From the NCBI GenBank assembly GCA_947066815.1, contig CAMSZT010000001.1, forward strand, positions 177,832-241,831: a stretch of 64,000 nt of DNA, written 5' to 3'. How positions within the stretch are numbered: the first letter of the stretch is position 1; every line of letters begins with the position of its first letter. Both the position numbers and the translations under genes were made by a program. Below, in pieces: positions 37,126-44,237 of this stretch. The notes under the pieces were generated by a model that was not told where the DNA came from, did not search any database, and worked only from the letters and a program-made list of their open reading frames with translations. The stretch comes from an uncultured Lachnotalea sp. (GTDB taxonomy: Bacteria > Bacillota > Clostridia > Lachnospirales > Lachnospiraceae).

Positions 37126-37314
37126 CTATAAATATTTTTTTGACATTTCCAGGCTTGGCCCATACTGTTCCTGTATTTTCGCCAAGATCGTCGGCAGCGG
37201 GATGTTTAATTCCTTCAACACAGAAACCGTCCCCCGGATGCCTTCCTCGCGGATTTCCCTGCAAAAACGGAGCAAAACCTTTCTCCCGGCTCTGCTCCGT
37301 CTGCCGCGTCTCAT
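37126..37314 (-). CDS. Short basic protein resembling the tail of Rpn-type nucleases
   Basis: 62 residues, starting inside the kinase stop (ATGA). The N-terminus is Arg-rich (MRRGRRSRAGRK) and the rest reads IRGTVSVLKELNIPLPTILAKI then SLEMSKKYL, a pattern seen at the C-terminus of Rpn/PD-(D/E)XK proteins. It may be a small translated gene or a mobile-element relic. No function is assigned. Confidence 0.4.
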   Translation of the reverse strand: MRRGRRSRAGRKVLLRFCREIREEGIRGTVSVLKELNIPLPTILAKIQEQYGPSLEMSKKYL

Positions 37315-38831
37315 CTCAGACTTTTTAAGCTCCGGTAAACGGGCTCCAGCGCATGGTATGCCTCGTCAAAGACCGGGGCCGTGCGGCGGTAAAGGGTATG
37401 CTCCGCCTCCCGCGGCTCCACGTTCCGGCAGATTTCCAGGAATCGGTCCGCCTCGTTAAAATCCCTGAAAAGCCCGACGCCCACGCCCGCCGTGATGGCG
37501 GCTCCCATGGAGGCCGCCTCGTCGAGCAGGGCCGGAACCTGGATCTTCACGCCGTAGACATCCGCCAGGATCTGCTGCCAGGTAAGGCTCTTGGCCCCGC
37601 CGCCCACGACCACCATCTCCCGGATATCCTGTCCGTTTTTCCGGAAAGTGTCAAGGACCACATTCAGGTTCAGAGCCACGCCCTCCTGGACAGCCCGCAG
37701 AAAATCTCCCTTTCCGTGCTCCATGCCGATTCCCACGAAACCCGCCCTGGCATCCGGATTCCAGCGGGGGCTTCTCTCTCCCAGAAGGTAGGGCAGGAAC
37801 AAAAGGCCATTGCTCCCGGGACGGCTTTTTTGAAGTTCCTCCTCCAAGACCGTGTAGACCGACACGCCGCGTTCGTCCGCCAGAGCCCTCTCCTGGCCGC
37901 AGAACTGCTCCACGTACCAGGCATAGGCTCCGCCGCCGCTCTGCATGGTTCCCGTGGGGAGCACGTAGCCGGGAACGATGTGGGCCCAGTTGAAGGTCTT
38001 CTGTTCCTCGTCGTAGATCGCTTTTTTGCTGGTAATGGAGATCCAGGAGGAGGTGCCCATGCTGCTGTGGGCCACGCCCTCCCTGGTACAGCCGGTGCCG
38101 ATGGCGGAGCAGACCCCGTCCCCGCCTCCGCAGACCACCGGCGTTCCGGAGAGGAGACCCGTAAGCTCTGCCGCCTCCTTTGTCACACAGCCCGCAATAT
38201 CCGTGGACCGGCAGAGCCTGGGCATTTTGCTTTCCTCGATACCCATGGCGTCCAAAAGCCTCTCCGACCACTCCAGATGGTCCAGATCCAGAAGGCAGGT
38301 GGAGGACGCGTCTGTGTACTCCGTCACAAATTCCCCGGTCAGCTTGAGGATCACATAATCCTTGGCATTCAGCATTTTATAGGTGGCCCGATAGACCTCC
38401 GGCTCATGTTCCCTCACCCACATAAATTTCTGGCCGCCATAGGAGGGCGACAGCCGGTGTCCGGTCAGCCGGTAAAATTCCTGCTCCCCGATCCGCTCCC
38501 CGATCTGCCTCTGCTGCTCCACCGCCCGCATATCTGCCCAGATGATGGCGTCCCGCAAAGCCTCCCCCTTCTTGTCCACGCAGACGCAGCCCATCATCTG
38601 TCCGCTGAAAGACACGGCTGCGATCTTCGCCTTATCCACCTTTGATGCCAGGAGCCTGGTAGTCTCAAGGACGGCCCGCCACCAGTCCTCCGGCTTCTGC
38701 TCCGCCCAGGTCCCATTGGAATAGGACACCGGATAATGACAGGTCACACTGTCGATGAGCCTCCCGTCTGCCGAAAATAACGTGGCCTTATTTCCCGAAG
38801 TCCCCAGGTCGTGCGCCAACAGATATTCCAT
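37311..38831 (-). CDS. FGGY-family carbohydrate kinase (xylulokinase-like)
   Basis: 506-residue sugar kinase. N-terminal loop LLAHDLGTSGNKATLFS, mid-section YTDASSTCLLDL, and C-terminal MVVVGGGAKSLTWQQILADV are the FGGY landmarks. The overall length and order resemble xylulokinase. The ATG at 38831 follows GGGGGAGAAG, so the longer frame is rejected. It lies after deoC in the same direction and opposite a GntR regulator, in a locus with the remains of a sugar ABC transporter. The likely substrate is a pentose or related sugar, not determined. Confidence 0.85.
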   Translation of the reverse strand: MEYLLAHDLGTSGNKATLFSADGRLIDSVTCHYPVSYSNGTWAEQKPEDWWRAVLETTRLLASKVDKAKIAAVSFSGQMMGCVCVDKKGEALRDAIIWADMRAVEQQRQIGERIGEQEFYRLTGHRLSPSYGGQKFMWVREHEPEVYRATYKMLNAKDYVILKLTGEFVTEYTDASSTCLLDLDHLEWSERLLDAMGIEESKMPRLCRSTDIAGCVTKEAAELTGLLSGTPVVCGGGDGVCSAIGTGCTREGVAHSSMGTSSWISITSKKAIYDEEQKTFNWAHIVPGYVLPTGTMQSGGGAYAWYVEQFCGQERALADERGVSVYTVLEEELQKSRPGSNGLLFLPYLLGERSPRWNPDARAGFVGIGMEHGKGDFLRAVQEGVALNLNVVLDTFRKNGQDIREMVVVGGGAKSLTWQQILADVYGVKIQVPALLDEAASMGAAITAGVGVGLFRDFNEADRFLEICRNVEPREAEHTLYRRTAPVFDEAYHALEPVYRSLKSLR

Positions 38832-38868
38832 GAGCTTCTCCCCCTTCGTGTGTGCTCCGTCCGTTCCT

Positions 38869-39543
38869 CTACTGCCTGCGGTTCTTAAATTCCTCAGTGA
38901 TGGCAATGGATGCGGAGGTACCGATCCGTTCCGCACCGGCCGCTGCCATGGCAAAACAGGTATCCAGATCCCGGATCCCTCCTGCCGCCTTTACCTTCAC
39001 CGCATCCCCCACCATCTCCTTCATCAGCTTCACATCCGAAAGAGTAGCTCCGCCGGTTCCAAAGCCGGTGGAGGTCTTGATGTAATCCGGCCGTTCCTCC
39101 AGGGCGATCCGGCAGAGGGCTTTCTTTTCTTCGTCTGTCAGAAAACAGTTCTCAAAGATCACCTTGCTGATGATCCCGTGCGCCCGGCACACCGACACGA
39201 TCCGATGCATCTCCTCTTGGATATAGGCGAGATTTCCTCCCTTGAGCTCCGTCAGATTGACCACATAGTCGATCTCGTCGGCTCCGTTCTCGATGGCATC
39301 CTCCGTCTCAAATACCTTCGTCCCAATGGTCGTCTGTCCCAGAGGAAAGCTGACGGCCGCCCCCACGTGGACGCCGCTCCCCTTCAGAAACTCTGCGCAC
39401 CGCTTCGTCTGGACCGAATTGACGGCCACCATGGCGAAGCCGTACTCTTTCGCCTCCCTGCAGAGCTTCTCCATGTCCGCCTCCGCAGCGTAGGGCTTCA
39501 GATACGTATGGTCAAAGAGTTTTACCAGATCCTGTAATTCCAT
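38869..39543 (-). CDS. deoC: Deoxyribose-phosphate aldolase
   Basis: Class I aldolase splitting 2-deoxyribose 5-phosphate to acetaldehyde and glyceraldehyde 3-phosphate. 224 residues: FDHTYLKPYA at the start, EIDYVVNLTEL, KVIFENCFLTDEEK and YIKTSTGFGTGGAT with the Schiff-base lysine. First gene after the GntR operator. With the kinase downstream it belongs to nucleoside or deoxysugar breakdown. Confidence 0.95.
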   Translation of the reverse strand: MELQDLVKLFDHTYLKPYAAEADMEKLCREAKEYGFAMVAVNSVQTKRCAEFLKGSGVHVGAAVSFPLGQTTIGTKVFETEDAIENGADEIDYVVNLTELKGGNLAYIQEEMHRIVSVCRAHGIISKVIFENCFLTDEEKKALCRIALEERPDYIKTSTGFGTGGATLSDVKLMKEMVGDAVKVKAAGGIRDLDTCFAMAAAGAERIGTSASIAITEEFKNRRQ

Positions 39544-39564
39544 TTACAATCCCTCCCGTTTATG

Positions 39565-39586
39565 TTATTATGTAATTACATAATAA
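39565..39586. promoter_or_regulatory. 22-bp perfect palindrome, probable GntR-family operator
   Basis: Centred on TGTAATTACA (39571-39580) and perfectly symmetric for 11 bases each side (39565-39586). It lies in the 112-base gap between deoC and the divergent gntR-type gene, over the only AT-rich promoter-like sequence there. It is most likely bound by the regulator encoded at 39656. Confidence 0.82.
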
Positions 39587-39655
39587 AGTAAAAAAATAAG
39601 AATGTCAACTGAAATAACTGTTTTTCGTTCATTCCCGCAAGGAGGTAACCGCACC

Positions 39656-40420
39656 GTGAATCCGATCTACCGCCGGCTCGCCCTGGACCGGAGTATCCCC
39701 ATCCCCCTGTACTATCAGATCAAAACCTTTTTTATGGACCACATAAAAAACGGGGCGCTGCCCGACGGAGAATCTGTCCCGACGGAGGAAGAACTGTGCG
39801 CCCTCTGGGATGTGTCCCGCCCCACCGTCCGCCAGGCCTTCTCCGAGCTGGTCCACGAGGGGTATCTGAACCGGATCCGTTCCAGAGGCACCCACATCAC
39901 TCATCCCAGGGTAAACAGCGACTTTATCCAGAAGATCCAGAATTACAACCAGGAGACAACGGCAATGGGACTGACCCCCTCCACCAAAGTCCTCTCCCTG
40001 GAGAGACAGGCCGCCATGGAGGAGGTAGCGGGACATCTGGCGCTTTCCAAAAAGGATCCTGTGATCCGTCTGGAGCGGCTCCGCTTTGCCGACGGGAAGC
40101 CCATGGTCTATGTGAAGACCTTCCTGCCGGCCTCCCCCTATGCTCCCGTCCTGGAGGCGGCCGACCTGGAAAAGGATTCCCTCTACCAGACACTGGAGCA
40201 GCACTGTAACGTCCGGATTGGCAGGCTCACCAGACAGATCCATGCCGCCCTGGCAGACGATTACCTGGCCCGGCTCCTGCGCATGATCCCCGGCTCCCCC
40301 ATCCTGTACATTTCCACGGTGGCCTACACGGAAGAAGGCCTCCCTTTTGAGTACTCTCTGGCCTCCTACCGGGGCGACAGCTACCGGATGAATGTGGAGC
40401 TCTCCAGAGGGAAGCCGTAA
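39656..40420 (+). CDS. GntR/HutC family transcriptional regulator
   Basis: 254 residues from GTG (39656) with AAGGAGG nine bases upstream. N-terminal winged helix VPTEEELCALWDVSRPTVRQ (residues about 41-60) and a C-terminal UTRA ligand-binding domain (VIRLERLRFADGKPMVYVKT, FEYSLASYRGDSYRM). Members usually repress sugar or amino-acid genes until an effector binds. Divergent from deoC and the FGGY kinase, which are its probable targets. Confidence 0.93.
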   Translation: MNPIYRRLALDRSIPIPLYYQIKTFFMDHIKNGALPDGESVPTEEELCALWDVSRPTVRQAFSELVHEGYLNRIRSRGTHITHPRVNSDFIQKIQNYNQETTAMGLTPSTKVLSLERQAAMEEVAGHLALSKKDPVIRLERLRFADGKPMVYVKTFLPASPYAPVLEAADLEKDSLYQTLEQHCNVRIGRLTRQIHAALADDYLARLLRMIPGSPILYISTVAYTEEGLPFEYSLASYRGDSYRMNVELSRGKP

Positions 40421-40457
40421 AAACAGGCGGGGAGTCCCCGCCTGTTTCACATTCTCC

Positions 40458-41000
40458 TTAACCCTGTCTCGCCATCCTGCGGTAACGCACCGCATTCTGG
40501 TGGGCCGGCTCCAGCAGGATTTCCTGGTCAAATGCCCGGGCAGCCGCCTCCTTTTTGTATGCTTCTTCATATCTCCCAAGCAGGTTCAGAAGCCCGCTCT
40601 CTGTTGCCTCTTCCCTGGAAACCTCTCCCACAATCTCCCTTGATTTCATGACGATGATCCGGTCCGAAAGTCCGATCACCTCCGGCAGCTCCGAGGAGAT
40701 CAGGATCACGCCCAGCCCCTGCTTCGCAAACTGGCAGATCATCTGATAAAACTCCGCTTTCGCCCCCACGTCGATGCCCTTGGTCGGCTCGTCGAAACAG
40801 ATTACCTTCAGGTTTTCTCTGGAATAGGCCTTCATGATCTCTACCATCTGCCGGTAGGCGATGCTCAGATCCTTGACCTTGGTACCCGGTTCGATCGGAA
40901 GCCCGAAATCCTCTATGATCTTCTTCGCCATCTCGCCGGCTTTTTTGGTATCGATGATGCCGAAACGGTTCACCGGGATCCTGCCATGGAATATACCGCC
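40458..41000 (-). pseudogene. RbsA-type sugar ABC ATPase collapsed by internal deletion
   Basis: The frame begins in mid-protein (GIFHGRIPVNRFGIIDTKKA) and reaches the first-domain signature DLSIAYRQMVEIMKAYS and CFDEPT. At DEPT it switches to the second-domain continuation KGIDVGAKAEFYQMICQ, skipping roughly 250 residues that should lie between. After that it runs normally to GVILISSELPEVIGLSDRI and a tail. Both Walker A loops are missing. Recombination between the two DEPT-coding segments explains the fusion. It is probably a relic of the transporter once serving the deoC-kinase locus. Confidence 0.82.
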
Positions 41001-41194
41001 TGGACAGACGTGCCCACGTATATCAATCTGTCCAATCACACCTACTGGAGCCTGTCCGGTGATTTCACAAAGCCGGCCCTTGACCAGGAGCTGCCCGACG
41101 CCCCCCGCCTTTTCCGGACGCTTACCGCATCACCCTGCCGGAAAAGCCCTTTCACCGGGTGATCCAGTACCGTATCGTGACAGGCCGTCAGTAA
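40986..41194 (+). pseudogene. Aldose 1-epimerase (mutarotase) fragments
   Basis: Rightward frame MEYTAWTDVPTYINLSNHTYW and SLSGDFTKPALDQEL is the mutarotase core block around its (N)HxYxNLSG motif. It breaks after about 40 codons. In another phase the sequence ends DAYRITLPEKPFHRVIQYR and stops, resembling a galM C-terminus. More than 200 residues between are missing. The left end meets the ABC ATPase relic within about 10 bases, so two deletions have joined three gene pieces here. Confidence 0.65.
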
Positions 41195-41442
41195 TGGTAC
41201 CTGCAGGTATACACGATCAGATGATCGTCTTCTATTTGATAAACCAGCCGGTGTTCGTCCGTGATCCGCCTGCTCCATTTCCCTGCCAGATCATATTTTA
41301 ACGGCTCTGGCTTGCCCAGGCCCTCGAAGGGATTTCTTCTGATATCCTTCAGCAATTCATTGATTCGTCTGATCACCCGTTTGTCTGCCTTCTGCCAATA
41401 GAGATAATCCTCCCAGGCGTTTTCCGTAAACGAGACATTCAT
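41188..41442 (-). CDS. yoeB: Txe/YoeB family toxin (ribosome-dependent mRNase)
   Basis: 84 residues: MNVSFTENAWEDYLYWQKAD, INELLKDIRRNPFEGLGKPEPLK-type middle, RRITDEHRLVYQIEDD and the C-terminal YTCRYHY. The conserved Glu, Arg, His and Tyr positions of YoeB are present. Known members cut mRNA in the ribosomal A site. The start overlaps the antitoxin stop (TGATG), the usual coupling. Confidence 0.93.
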   Translation of the reverse strand: MNVSFTENAWEDYLYWQKADKRVIRRINELLKDIRRNPFEGLGKPEPLKYDLAGKWSRRITDEHRLVYQIEDDHLIVYTCRYHY

Positions 41443-41696
41443 CAAGGATCCTCCGCCTCAAAATCCACAAGTCTCCCCTCCTCCGCCTGTTTCATCGACT
41501 CCTTCAGCCATTCGTAATTTGCCCTGCTCTCTCTGATATGAAGATTTTCCATCAGATTATCATACTGTGCCTGGGACATGAGCACGACGTTCTCATCATT
41601 TTTTCGGGTGATGACCGCAATATCAAAATCCTGTACCACCCGGTCACATACCTCTTTAAAATGATTTCTTACATGAGAGAAATTTGTCGCTATCAT
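41442..41696 (-). CDS. yefM: Phd/YefM family antitoxin
   Basis: 84 residues, beginning MIATNFSHVRNHFKEVCDRV, with AVITRKNDENVVLMSQAQYDNL, the DNA-binding and dimer part, and an acidic C-terminal tail (RLVDFEAEDP) that neutralises YoeB. ATG behind AAAGGAGTG. Such antitoxins repress their own promoter, alone and with the toxin. Confidence 0.93.
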   Translation of the reverse strand: MIATNFSHVRNHFKEVCDRVVQDFDIAVITRKNDENVVLMSQAQYDNLMENLHIRESRANYEWLKESMKQAEEGRLVDFEAEDP

Positions 41697-41718
41697 TTTA
41701 TCACACTCCTTTACATTC

Positions 41719-41747
41719 AGTGTATTCCATGCCCCCATAAATGTCAA
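41719..41747 (-). promoter_or_regulatory. Promoter of the yefM-yoeB pair
   Basis: On the minus strand TTGACA (41742-41747), a 17-base spacer and TACACT (41719-41724), 23 bases from the antitoxin start codon. Confidence 0.78.
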
Positions 41748-41776
41748 TATCCTGTACAATATTCTGACCAATTATT

Positions 41777-42247
41777 CTATTCGCCGCCGCTGCAGACGTC
41801 CACCCACCGCATGAACCCGGAATACCGCTCCAGTTCCGGAATGGACAGCCGCACTGCGCTGTGGCCACTGCCTGCCGCTGGATAGACAGTTTCAAACCGT
41901 TTTAAGGAGACGTCCAGATAGATCGTCACCCCCGGCTTCACCACGAAGGGGCACACGCCGCCGGGGGCGTGCCCGGTCTGCTCCTCCACCTGCTCCCAGG
42001 GAATCATTTTGGCCTTCTGATGAAATTCGGCCTTGTACTTTTTGTTGTCCACCCGCACGTCCCCGGCTGCGACGATCAGTACCGGGCCTTCCTTCTGCAG
42101 AAAGGACATGGTTTTTGCGATCTGCTTCGGCTCGCAGCCCACTGCCAGCGCCGCCTCCTCCACGGTGGCGCTGGACTTCTCAAAAACCATGACCCGCTCT
42201 CCCATGTCGATGCTCTCAAAATATTCTTTTACCCGCTCGTATGACAT
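41777..42247 (-). CDS. YbaK/EbsC family aminoacyl-tRNA deacylase
   Basis: 156 residues of the YbaK/ProX fold: VEEAALAVGCEPKQIAKTMS, GPVLIVAAGDVRVDNKKYK, and the substrate-pocket loop TGHAPGGVCPFV. Members hydrolyse mischarged tRNA such as Cys-tRNA(Pro). Here the exact substrate is not known. GGAGGAGAAT precedes the ATG at 42247, and the frame upstream is leader sequence with a hairpin repeat. Confidence 0.9.
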   Translation of the reverse strand: MSYERVKEYFESIDMGERVMVFEKSSATVEEAALAVGCEPKQIAKTMSFLQKEGPVLIVAAGDVRVDNKKYKAEFHQKAKMIPWEQVEEQTGHAPGGVCPFVVKPGVTIYLDVSLKRFETVYPAAGSGHSAVRLSIPELERYSGFMRWVDVCSGGE

Positions 42248-42278
42248 ATTCTCCTCCACAATTCCACTTTTCCGCACC

Positions 42279-42326
42279 GCCCGTGCGTCGCATCTGCGAC
42301 ATCCTTCCTCTGCACGGGCGTGTGCA
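42279..42326. repeat. Two-state hairpin repeat, family 3, copy 2
   Basis: GCCCGTGC (42279-42286) with GCACGGGC (42312-42319) around GTCGCA/TGCGAC, or alternatively TGCAC (42311-42315) with GTGCA (42322-42326). The linker CCTTCCTCTGCACG matches ACTCCCTCTGCACG of copy 1. As in copy 1 it directly follows the U-run of a terminator and lies ahead of a gene start (ybaK). Confidence 0.65.
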
Positions 42327-42327
42327 T

Positions 42328-42386
42328 AAAAAACCGCCGCCCCGGAGAGTTCTTCCATGAAAAGCCTCCCCGTTTTGCGGCGGTCC
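42328..42386 (-). terminator. Terminator after the 42.4-kb gene
   Basis: On the minus strand ACCGCCGC (42377-42384) pairs with GCGGCGGT (42333-42340) and is followed by TTTTTT, just downstream of the hypothetical gene at 42418. Confidence 0.75.
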
Positions 42387-42417
42387 CTATTCTGTCTGCT
42401 TGCCTGACGGACCAAAT

Positions 42418-42834
42418 CTAAGGGAACAAATGCCCCATAATCTCCTCAAATCTCTCCATATCGTCCGTCTTTTTTTCAAAATAAAACTCAAACCCGGAAA
42501 GCTTCTGCCTTCCGTTGTCAAAAACGATCTCATCCTTCAGGCGAGCCAGGAAATGATAAGCGGGTTTAAAGAACAAAGTCCGCCTTTCTATCTTTTCACA
42601 ACTCACCAGGTCGCCGGCAAGGTCACAAGTCCAGACCCCGGCGCCGTTGTGGACGAGCAGGTTCCGGTTGCTCAGAGCCAGAAAACAGTCCCAGCCTACC
42701 GCACTGATCAGCCTGCCTTTCTCCGTCCCCAGCATCTCCAGTCTGCAGAGAAAGACAAGCCTTTCCCCTTCCTGCAACGGAAACCCCGGTTTATTCTCCA
42801 CCTCCGGCAGAGTCTCAAGATAGCTGATATCCAT
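42418..42834 (-). CDS. Hypothetical protein, possible PH-like fold
   Basis: 138 residues from the ATG at 42834 (MDISYLETLPEVENKPGF). Soluble, without signal peptide or membrane span. Strand-rich segments such as WDCFLALSNRNLLVHNGAGV and LKDEIVFDNGRQ suggest a PH/GRAM-like beta domain of the kind found in small Clostridial proteins, but no family is recognised with confidence. It follows prfB in the same direction. Confidence 0.6.
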   Translation of the reverse strand: MDISYLETLPEVENKPGFPLQEGERLVFLCRLEMLGTEKGRLISAVGWDCFLALSNRNLLVHNGAGVWTCDLAGDLVSCEKIERRTLFFKPAYHFLARLKDEIVFDNGRQKLSGFEFYFEKKTDDMERFEEIMGHLFP

Positions 42835-42876
42835 AATTTCCCCTTTCCCGTACCCGGCCTTTCGGATATCCGGCAT

Positions 42877-43993
42877 TTACTTCTGCTCACCCAGCTGCAG
42901 GTACTTTAAATAGGCGCTGATAAAGCCGTCCAGGTTTCCGTCCAGGACGCTGGCCACGTTTCCGCTCTCCTCGTTCGTTCTGTGGTCCTTCACCATGGTG
43001 TAGGGCTGCATGACATAGGAGCGGATCTGGCTGCCCCAGCCGATCTCCTTCACGTCTCCCCGGATGTCGGAGATCTTCTCCGCATTCTCCTGCTGCTTCA
43101 AGAGAAGGAGCTTGGCCTTCAACATCTGCATGGCCTTGTCCTTGTTCATATGCTGGGAGCGCTCATTCTGGCACTGCACCACGATCCCCGTAGGCAGGTG
43201 GGTGATGCGGATGGCCGAGGAAGTCTTGTTAATGTGCTGACCACCGGCCCCGCTGGAACGGTAAGTGTCAATCCTTAAATCATCCGGATTGATCTCGATG
43301 TCGATATCCTCCTCGATGTCCGGCATCACGTCGCAGGACACGAAGGAGGTCTGTCTCTTCCCCGCCGCATTGAAGGGCGAGATCCGCACCAGCCGGTGGA
43401 CGCCCCGCTCCGATTTGAGATAACCGAAGGCGTTCATGCCGTTGATCTGCACCGTCACCGACTTGATCCCCGCCTCCTCGCCGTCCAGATAGTCAAGCAC
43501 CTGGGTGGTGAAGCCCTTCCGCTCCGCCCAGCGGGTGTACATCCGGTAGAGCATCCCGGCCCAGTCGCAGGACTCGGTGCCGCCAGCCCCCGCATGGAGG
43601 GTGAGAATGGCATTGTCCCCGTCATACTCGCCGGAGAGCAGGGTGGACAGCCGGATCTCCTCCAGCTTCTCCCTCAGCTCTTTTAATCCTTCTTCAATCT
43701 CCGGAATCACGGAGGCGTCATTTTCCTCGTATCCCATCTCCAGAAGGATCTGGAGCTCTTCCATCTTCTCTTCCAGGCCGTAGAATTCCTCCACCGCATC
43801 CTTCAGGTTCTTTAGTTCCTGCATAATCTTGGAGGAACGGGCGGCGTCATTCCAGAAATCCGGCTCCTCCAGATATTTCTCCAATTCTGCGATCCGTTCA
43901 CTTTTCCCAGCCAGGTTAAAGTGAATCCCTCACTTCCACTAATGGTTTTTCCAGAGCGGTAAGTTCGCCCTTGAATGCGTCAAGCTCGACCAA
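42877..43993 (-). CDS. prfB: Peptide chain release factor 2, programmed +1 frameshift
   Basis: Release factor for UGA and UAA stops. Translation starts at TTG (43991-43993, behind AGAAGGTG) as (M)VELDAFKGELTALEKPLVEV, then RDSL. At CTT TAA C (stop at 43916-43918) the ribosome must slip +1, skipping base 43918, to read NLAGKSERIAELEKYLEEPDF. The rest is intact with the tripeptide anticodon region (SPF) and the catalytic GGQ in SSGAGGQHINKTSSA. About 371 residues after the shift. The usual site is CUU UGA C, here the stop is UAA, and an AGGG lies upstream as stimulator. Followed by the hypothetical gene at 42418. Confidence 0.93.
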
Positions 43994-44032
43994 TAGCTTC
44001 ACCTTCTTTCTTTTTTATTTATTTCAAACTCC

Positions 44033-44199
44033 GGCGTCGTTCCTTCCGTGCGCAGGCACGTCGATTTTATTGATTTTACTGCGCCGCTTATTGCCGCCAG
44101 CCACTGCCTCCATCAAACCGGGTCGGCATGACTGGCGGAGCTAGCCGCAGTAAAATCTGCAAAATCTTCCGATCGCCTGCTCACGGAAGGAACGACGCC
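44033..44199. repeat. Structured intergenic repeat, family 1, copy B
   Basis: Between secA and prfB. Outer arms GGCGTCGTTCCTTCCGTG (44033-44050) and its perfect 18-bp inverse (44182-44199). Inner stem CCGCCAG (44094-44100) with CTGGCGG (44132-44138). The core CACGTCGATTTTATTGATTTT, the loop CCTCCATCAAACCGGGTCGGC-like segment and GTAAAATCTGCAAAATCTTC are shared with copies A and C, but the stem sequences are different. Confidence 0.88.
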
Positions 44200-44237
44200 T
44201 GGATTTTCCATACATCAAAAAGCTGCTTTCCGGTTCT

